NCBI GenBank assembly: GCA_904420095.1
Contig: CAJFUB010000028.1
Span: 1 to 64,000, forward strand
DNA length: 64,000 nucleotides
DNA from: an uncultured Clostridia bacterium
GTDB lineage: Bacteria; Bacillota; Clostridia; UBA1212; UBA1255
Direction: 5' to 3'
Shown here: piece by piece, positions 59,225 through 64,000 of the stretch
Layout of the letters: the number at the start of each line of letters is the position of its first letter
Position numbering within the stretch: position 1 is the first letter of the stretch
Position numbers and translations under genes: made by a program
Notes under the pieces: model-generated
The model's database searches: none
Told to the model about the DNA's origin: nothing
The model's input: the letters and a program-made list of their open reading frames with translations, nothing else

Positions 59225-60487
59225 ATGAAAAAAGTAAAATTCGGCGTGCTTGGCGTCGGACGCGGCAGTTCAATGATCAAATTCTGCGAAACCGCGGAAA
59301 ATGCGGAAGTCGTCGCAATCTGCGACAAATGGGAGGAAGGTCTCCGTCGGAAAAAGGAAGAGCTGAAGGACGACCGAATTACATATTATACAGATTTCGA
59401 AAAGTTTATCCGCCATCCCGGCATGGATGCCGTCGTGCTTGCCAATTATGCGACGGAACACGCGCCGTTTGCAATCCGGGCAATGAAAAACGGACTGCAC
59501 GTCTTTAGCGAGGTACTGCCGTGCCAGACGCTTGCGGAAGCGGTGGAACTGGTGGAAACGGTCGAGAGCACCGGTAAAATTTATGCTTACGGAGAAAATT
59601 ACTGCTTTATGCCTTCTCCCAAGGAAATGAGAAAGCTTTACCGTGAGGGAAAGCTGGGAGAACTGGAATATGCGGAAGGGGAGTACGTTCACAACTGCGA
59701 AAGCATCTGGCCGCAGTGCACATACGGCGAGCGCGATCACTGGCGGAATACCATGCATACCTTTTTTTACTGCACACATTCCATCGGGCCGATCATACAC
59801 ATTACGGGACTTCGCCCGGTCCGCGTTACCGGCTTTGAGCTGCCGTTCAACGCGCGCTCCGAGCGGATGGGAAGGCGCTGCGGGATCGCCGGAGTAGAGA
59901 TGCTTACGCTGGAAAATGGCGCCGTCGTGAAAAGCATCCACGGCGATTTAATCAAAAATTCCATCTGGTACTGTCTCTATGGTACGAAGGGCAGAATGGA
60001 AAGCTCGCGCGAGGATGCGCAAAACGGCTGCGTTCTGCGGCTGCATACGAATTTTAATCCGGATGCGGATCTCACATATCCGGATGACTACCAGACCTAT
60101 CAGCCGACGGATGAGCTCAGTAAGGCAGCGGAAAGCTACGGGCACGGGGCGGCTGATTACTATACGATGTATTATTTTACGCGGAAAATTCTGGGCGATG
60201 AAAACGCGGACGTAATCGATGTTTATGAGGCGATGGACATGGCCCTTCCCGGCATTCTGGCATATCGTTCCGTCCTGAACGGCGGCATCCCGATGACGGT
60301 TCCGGATCTGCGCAAAAAAGAAGAGCGTGACAAATACCGAAATGATCGTGCTTGCACGAGCCGGAGCGTTGCGGGAGATCAATGGATCCCGCCGTACTCG
60401 AAGGGCGAGCCGGATGTTCCACAGGAAAATTACGACAAAATCAAAGCGAAGTGGGAAGAATTCCTGAAAAACAGCGAACCTTCATAA
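59225..60487 (+). CDS. Gfo/Idh/MocA-family oxidoreductase
   Basis: A 420-residue NAD(P)-dependent enzyme. KFGVLGVGRGSSMI is the Rossmann start; the usual EKP motif appears as SEVLPC; YGENYCFMPSPKEM and ERDHWRNTMHTFFYCTHSIG carry candidate catalytic residues. Members oxidise or epimerise sugars and related compounds. ATG 59225 has AGGAGG; the longer open frame from 59156 overlaps the upstream gene. The His-rich middle hints at a metal-assisted retaining hydrolase such as GH109-like, but no GGHGG motif is present. Confidence 0.88.
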   Translation: MKKVKFGVLGVGRGSSMIKFCETAENAEVVAICDKWEEGLRRKKEELKDDRITYYTDFEKFIRHPGMDAVVLANYATEHAPFAIRAMKNGLHVFSEVLPCQTLAEAVELVETVESTGKIYAYGENYCFMPSPKEMRKLYREGKLGELEYAEGEYVHNCESIWPQCTYGERDHWRNTMHTFFYCTHSIGPIIHITGLRPVRVTGFELPFNARSERMGRRCGIAGVEMLTLENGAVVKSIHGDLIKNSIWYCLYGTKGRMESSREDAQNGCVLRLHTNFNPDADLTYPDDYQTYQPTDELSKAAESYGHGAADYYTMYYFTRKILGDENADVIDVYEAMDMALPGILAYRSVLNGGIPMTVPDLRKKEERDKYRNDRACTSRSVAGDQWIPPYSKGEPDVPQENYDKIKAKWEEFLKNSEPS

Positions 60488-60508
60488 TTTTCTCTGAAAC
60501 GCACAAAT

Positions 60509-60551
60509 AACGAACGGAGGCACGCGATGGAAACCGTGCCTCCCTTCGTTT
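60509..60551. terminator. Terminator hairpin after the oxidoreductase
   Basis: AACGAACGGAGGCACG and CGTGCCTCCCTTCGTT stem with a 10-nt loop. It serves the plus-strand gene and perhaps the convergent one ending at 60581. Confidence 0.75.
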
Positions 60552-60580
60552 CCGGCAGATCCGCCGATTGTCTTCTGATC

Positions 60581-61519
60581 TCAGACGGCGCTTCTTTTTC
60601 TGAGAATCACCCATACAGAACCAAGCACAAGCACAGCCAGGATGATAATCCCTGCGCCGAGGTCGCCGGTGCCAGGCTGCTCCTGCGGCGCGCCCGGAGT
60701 CGGGGTTCCCTGCGAAGGCGTTCCGGGGACATCTGTGCCGGGATCCTCCCCGCCCTCCGGAATCGAAGAAATGGTCAGATTATCTACATACGAATTGTTG
60801 TTTCTCTGATAGAAACCGATCGCGCCCTCCTCCAGCACGGCGACGTCATCATATGCCGCTGCGGCGGAACCGTCCGCTTTCAGAATTTCAACCGCGGTAT
60901 AATATCCGTCGCTCAAACCGGAAAGATTCAGAGCGGCAAACAGCGCGCCGTTCAGGCTGATTTCGATTCTGCTGCCGCTGTCCTTCACTTTGATGCGGTT
61001 GGTCTGCGTAACATCAAACCCGTCCGGAATGTCAAGAGCGACGTACGGACTGTCCTGCATTGCGCCGTCGTTGAATGCGATCACGATCTTGTCCGCGTTC
61101 GGTGCGCTGAACATATCAACGGAGATCCCGTAGCCGATGTCGTTTTCCGCTACGCCGGCACGTCCCCCGCCGAACAGGTCGGGCTTCACATCCGTAGGCA
61201 GGCGCAGACCGAAGCCGGAATAACAGTCGTTTTTAGAGGCGCTGTAATCAAATTCATAAACGGCATTCGTAAATACGGAATTATAATTTGCATCGACCAG
61301 ATCGGAAACCCAGTTTCCGGAATCGGAGCCGATAAACAGCTTTCCGTCCTTAATCTTGTTTGCGCTTTGCGCGCCCAGATGGCCGTAGCTCCAATCGCTG
61401 TCCAGAAGATCCGCGGAATCGAAAGTGTTTTCGTAAAGCACGGTATCTGCAAGGACCGTCAGACTTGAAAGCGTAACGACAATAAAACAGGCAATCAGCA
61501 TGGATAACGCTTTTTTCAT
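60581..61519 (-). CDS. Secreted LamG-like protein with QPGTG wall-sorting signal
   Basis: A 312-residue protein: signal peptide (MLIACFIVVTLSSLTVLA), a beta-rich domain (FDSADLLDSDWSYGHLGA; RIEISLNGALFAALNLSG) like carbohydrate-binding jelly rolls, a Gly/Pro/Thr linker, then QPGTGD at 281-286, a membrane helix and RKRSAV. QPGTG fits the xPxTG form of sortase signals, so the protein is probably anchored to the wall by a sortase other than the pilus ones. GGAGG precedes the ATG. Confidence 0.78.
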   Translation of the reverse strand: MKKALSMLIACFIVVTLSSLTVLADTVLYENTFDSADLLDSDWSYGHLGAQSANKIKDGKLFIGSDSGNWVSDLVDANYNSVFTNAVYEFDYSASKNDCYSGFGLRLPTDVKPDLFGGGRAGVAENDIGYGISVDMFSAPNADKIVIAFNDGAMQDSPYVALDIPDGFDVTQTNRIKVKDSGSRIEISLNGALFAALNLSGLSDGYYTAVEILKADGSAAAAYDDVAVLEEGAIGFYQRNNNSYVDNLTISSIPEGGEDPGTDVPGTPSQGTPTPGAPQEQPGTGDLGAGIIILAVLVLGSVWVILRKRSAV

Positions 61520-61566
61520 AATATAACCTCCTGTATTTTTTTGAATTGTGTATAATCAATGAAAAA

Positions 61567-61595
61567 AATATAACACAAAATCGCGCCGGCGTCAA
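61567..61595 (-). promoter_or_regulatory. Promoter of the QPGTG protein gene
   Basis: Minus-strand TTGACG (61590-61595), 17-nt spacer, TATATT (61567-61572). The -35 lies inside the hairpin listed next. Confidence 0.7.
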
Positions 61596-61626
61596 CGGCC
61601 TTTCCGGGAGAGCGCCGGCTTTTTTA
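61583..61626 (+). terminator. Hairpin with T-run overlapping a divergent promoter
   Basis: GCGCCGGC arms (61583-61590 and 61612-61619) followed on the plus strand by seven T. No plus-strand gene ends here, so it may stop antisense transcription or read-through from 60487. Confidence 0.5.
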
Positions 61627-61655
61627 TTGTTATTTTCTCGGATTAATGATACAAT
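61627..61655 (+). promoter_or_regulatory. Promoter of the GH2 gene
   Basis: TTGTTA (61627-61632), 17-nt spacer, TACAAT (61650-61655), about 50 nt before the ATG. Confidence 0.6.
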
Positions 61656-61704
61656 ACGGCAGGAAATATTATTGTAAAAATACACAAGGAATATTGGAGG
61701 ATCT

Positions 61705-64000
61705 ATGCGTGAAATTTCATTATGCGGCGCGTGGCGCCTGCGCGGCAGAAACGCAGCCGCGGGAACAGAAATCGATGTGAATGGAACTGTTCCCGGCTGC
61801 GTGCATACCGATCTGATCCGGAACGGGATTGTCACGGATCTTTATCGACGCGACAATGCTGATTCTTTTCGATGGATCGAAATGAGTGATTGGGTTTACA
61901 GCAGAGAGTTTATGTGCGATACTGTGGAGCCCGGCGCGCGGCTGGTGTTTGAAGGTCTCGATGTATATTGCGATATCTATCTCAACGGAACGTGGATTGG
62001 CCATGCGGAGAATATGTTTCTCGAGCATGTATTTGCGGTAGACGGGATTTTGGTCAGCGGCAGCAATACGCTGGAGGTCTACTTCTATTCTCCTGTTTTG
62101 GCGGTACGCGGGAGAAAAGCGCGGCCGGCTGCATTTACGGCGGAACGGCTTTATACGAGGCGTATGCAATGCACCTACGGCTGGGATTGGGTAGATCGCT
62201 TTGTGACCTGCGGAATCTTTCGGCCGGTATCTCTGCGGTTTGGGCAAAGAGCCGCCGAAGAGGACGATCTTTATATTTATACGGTGTCGGCGGACGCAAA
62301 ATGGGCGGAAATTGCCGCCGAAATGCGGTTCCACAGAAGCTGCACCGCACGCGCGGAGCTTTTTGATCCGGAGGGAAGACTCATTTATAAAAAGGATTTT
62401 TACTGTGCGGAGGAGCTCCGAAAGGAGCGGATTTCCATTGAAAATCCACAGCTCTGGTATCCGAATGGTTCCGGCAAGCAGCCGCTCTATTTGTTTCAGC
62501 TGACCGCCGACGGGGAACCGGCCGTTTCCTGCCGCTTCGGCGTTCGGACGGCCCGCATCGTGCAGCCCGTTGATTTGCCGGGCAGCGCGGCCTATGATCT
62601 GTGCCGCAGGCTGCAGAATACCGAAAGTGGAGAGGAATATGATTTCAACGAAACTTTTTCCGGCTTCCGGGTTATGATCAACGGAGCTGCGGTTTGGTGC
62701 AGAGGCGGAAACTGGGTCCCCTGCGAGCCGTTCCCTTCGGAAGAATCGGACGAAAAAATTACGGGGCTTTTGGAACTGGCGGCCTGCGCAGGGATCAATC
62801 TCATTCGCATCTGGGGCGGCGGAATTTTTGAAAAGCAGCATTTCTATCGGGAATGCGACAGGCTGGGCATCCTTGTCGTGCAAGATTTCATGATGGCCTG
62901 CGGCTCTTATCCAGAGGATGAGCCCTGGTTTCTCAGGCAGCTTTCTTTAGAGGCGGAATCTGCGGCGAAACGCCTTCGGAATCATCCCTGTCTTTTATGG
63001 TGGTCCGGCGACAATGAAAATGCGGTGCGAGGCAGCGACCTCGATCCCTCTTATACCGGAAGACGGTCGGCGCTCTGTGCAATCGCGCCCGTTTTGCAGA
63101 AATTTGATCCGCAGCGGCTGTTTTTGCCGTCAAGCCCGTATGGCGGGGACCGGTATGCCTCCAAAACGTGCGGCACGACACATAATACGCAGTTCCTGGG
63201 ATATCTTCTGGATTTTATCGACCGGGGCGCCATTGAAAACTACCGGGAGTATTTTAAGGAATATATTGCCCGGTTTATCGCGGAGGAGCCGACGATGGGC
63301 GCCGTATCGCTTTGCTCGCTGAGAAAGTTTATGACGGAGGACGATATTTTTGGCGAAGACCTGTCGATGTGGAGGTATCATACGAAAACGAATCCATCCC
63401 TGCCCAAAGAGCTGCTGGATTACACGCTGCGCTTTGCGGAGCGCTTGCTCGGCGGCTTCCGGGACGGAGCGGACAGACTCTTTAAATTGCAGTACATACA
63501 GTATGAGTGGATGCGGCTGACGATGGAACAGTACCGCAGAAATCAGGATTTTTGCGGCGGCGTGATCTATTGGATGTTTGACGAGTGCTGGCCCGCGGCC
63601 TCCGGCTGGTCGTTCATAGATTATTACGGCGTGCCGAAGGCCGCCTATTACGCCTTTAAAGAAGCGGCGCGCTCTGTCACGGCTTCGTTTGACAGGCAGG
63701 AGGACGGTACGCTGCAATTATACGCAGCGAATGATACGCCGGACGCGATTCCCGCGGAGCTGACGCTTACGCGGATCGGACGGGACGGCTCGGCCGCCGG
63801 CGCGCTTCATCGCTCGCAGGAAATTCCGGCAGGCGGCGCTTCCTGCATTTTTACCGTCCCGGAAGAGCTGGTGCCTGGGGAAGAAGAGCTTCTGGTATGC
63901 GATCTGCGCTGCGGGCTGGGACGCCATAGGACTTTTTATAAAGCGGGGCTCCTGCGGCTTCGGGAATGCGGCGGCGTATCCGTTCTGCAGGAGGACGGAT
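61705..64000 (+). CDS. GH2 beta-mannosidase, cut by the right window edge
   Basis: At least 765 residues of a GH2-clan enzyme: N-terminal jelly roll (LCGAWRLRG, VPGCVHTDLIRNGIVTDLYR), Ig domain, then the TIM barrel with the mannosidase features CTYGWDWV, INLIRIWGGGIFEKQHFY, and acid/base E438 in WWSGDNENA. The nucleophile is likely E527 in RFIAEEPTMGA. CGGVIYWMFDECWPAASGWS is typical of beta-mannosidases. No signal peptide, so it probably trims imported manno-oligosaccharides. GGAGG precedes the ATG. Confidence 0.9.
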   Translation, partial: MREISLCGAWRLRGRNAAAGTEIDVNGTVPGCVHTDLIRNGIVTDLYRRDNADSFRWIEMSDWVYSREFMCDTVEPGARLVFEGLDVYCDIYLNGTWIGHAENMFLEHVFAVDGILVSGSNTLEVYFYSPVLAVRGRKARPAAFTAERLYTRRMQCTYGWDWVDRFVTCGIFRPVSLRFGQRAAEEDDLYIYTVSADAKWAEIAAEMRFHRSCTARAELFDPEGRLIYKKDFYCAEELRKERISIENPQLWYPNGSGKQPLYLFQLTADGEPAVSCRFGVRTARIVQPVDLPGSAAYDLCRRLQNTESGEEYDFNETFSGFRVMINGAAVWCRGGNWVPCEPFPSEESDEKITGLLELAACAGINLIRIWGGGIFEKQHFYRECDRLGILVVQDFMMACGSYPEDEPWFLRQLSLEAESAAKRLRNHPCLLWWSGDNENAVRGSDLDPSYTGRRSALCAIAPVLQKFDPQRLFLPSSPYGGDRYASKTCGTTHNTQFLGYLLDFIDRGAIENYREYFKEYIARFIAEEPTMGAVSLCSLRKFMTEDDIFGEDLSMWRYHTKTNPSLPKELLDYTLRFAERLLGGFRDGADRLFKLQYIQYEWMRLTMEQYRRNQDFCGGVIYWMFDECWPAASGWSFIDYYGVPKAAYYAFKEAARSVTASFDRQEDGTLQLYAANDTPDAIPAELTLTRIGRDGSAAGALHRSQEIPAGGASCIFTVPEELVPGEEELLVCDLRCGLGRHRTFYKAGLLRLRECGGVSVLQEDG

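Overview
The window looks like chromosome of an anaerobic, endospore-forming Firmicute of the class Clostridia, probably a gut commensal. The signs are spore genes (dipicolinate synthase dpaA/dpaB with a SigK-like promoter, ypeB, a CotH-family lipoprotein), a ferredoxin-dependent indolepyruvate oxidoreductase, a sortase-assembled pilus, many plant-polysaccharide hydrolases, Gram-positive ribosome binding sites (AGGAGG) and hairpin-U-tract terminators. The species cannot be named from the sequence alone. Two genes are cut by the window edges (a MazG-like gene at 1 and a GH2 beta-mannosidase at 64000).

Layout. 1-5650 is a graveyard of mobile-element and addiction genes: a decayed conjugation gene (prgI), one intact toxin-antitoxin pair, three toxin-antitoxin loci whose toxins are broken, and a Fic protein. 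6033-12337 is an alpha-galactosidase operon (GH36, SH3 lipoprotein, and an NlpC/P60-like domain fused to GH36) with a divergent AraC regulator; a truncated regulator follows. 13624-22673 is a pilus locus: tip adhesin, backbone pilin and two sortases. 22919-26896 holds an LtaS-like enzyme, a membrane protein with a possible LuxR-type tail, and mtnN. 27042-30713 is iorA-iorB-paaK for aromatic amino-acid catabolism, followed by a stand-alone paralogue of the NlpC-like domain. 31583-34100 is rpsO-pnp. 34179-37704 is a rhamnosidase/isomerase operon.

37705-40532 is mostly decayed, with a tnpV relic and one lipoprotein. 40533-45060 carries ypeB, a glycerophosphodiesterase, a gamma-glutamyl hydrolase and dpaBA. 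45263-49538 is a MarR regulator with a heterodimeric ABC exporter. 49697-56367 is mixed housekeeping: HAD phosphatase, acetyltransferase, sce7726 protein, LamG lipoprotein, CorA-like channel, KtrAB potassium uptake and a CoaD-like enzyme. 56456-64000 has the CotH lipoprotein, a flavin-type oxidase, a Gfo/Idh/MocA oxidoreductase, a wall-anchored protein and the GH2 enzyme.

The most distinctive signals are: (i) the NlpC/P60-like domain seen once fused to a GH36 glycosidase and once alone, alongside an SH3 lipoprotein; (ii) repeated loss of toxins with retention of antitoxins; (iii) genes that appear to start on AUA, AUC or AUU; and (iv) several well-formed operator and leader structures. All functions are inferred from motifs read by eye; no database search was run.
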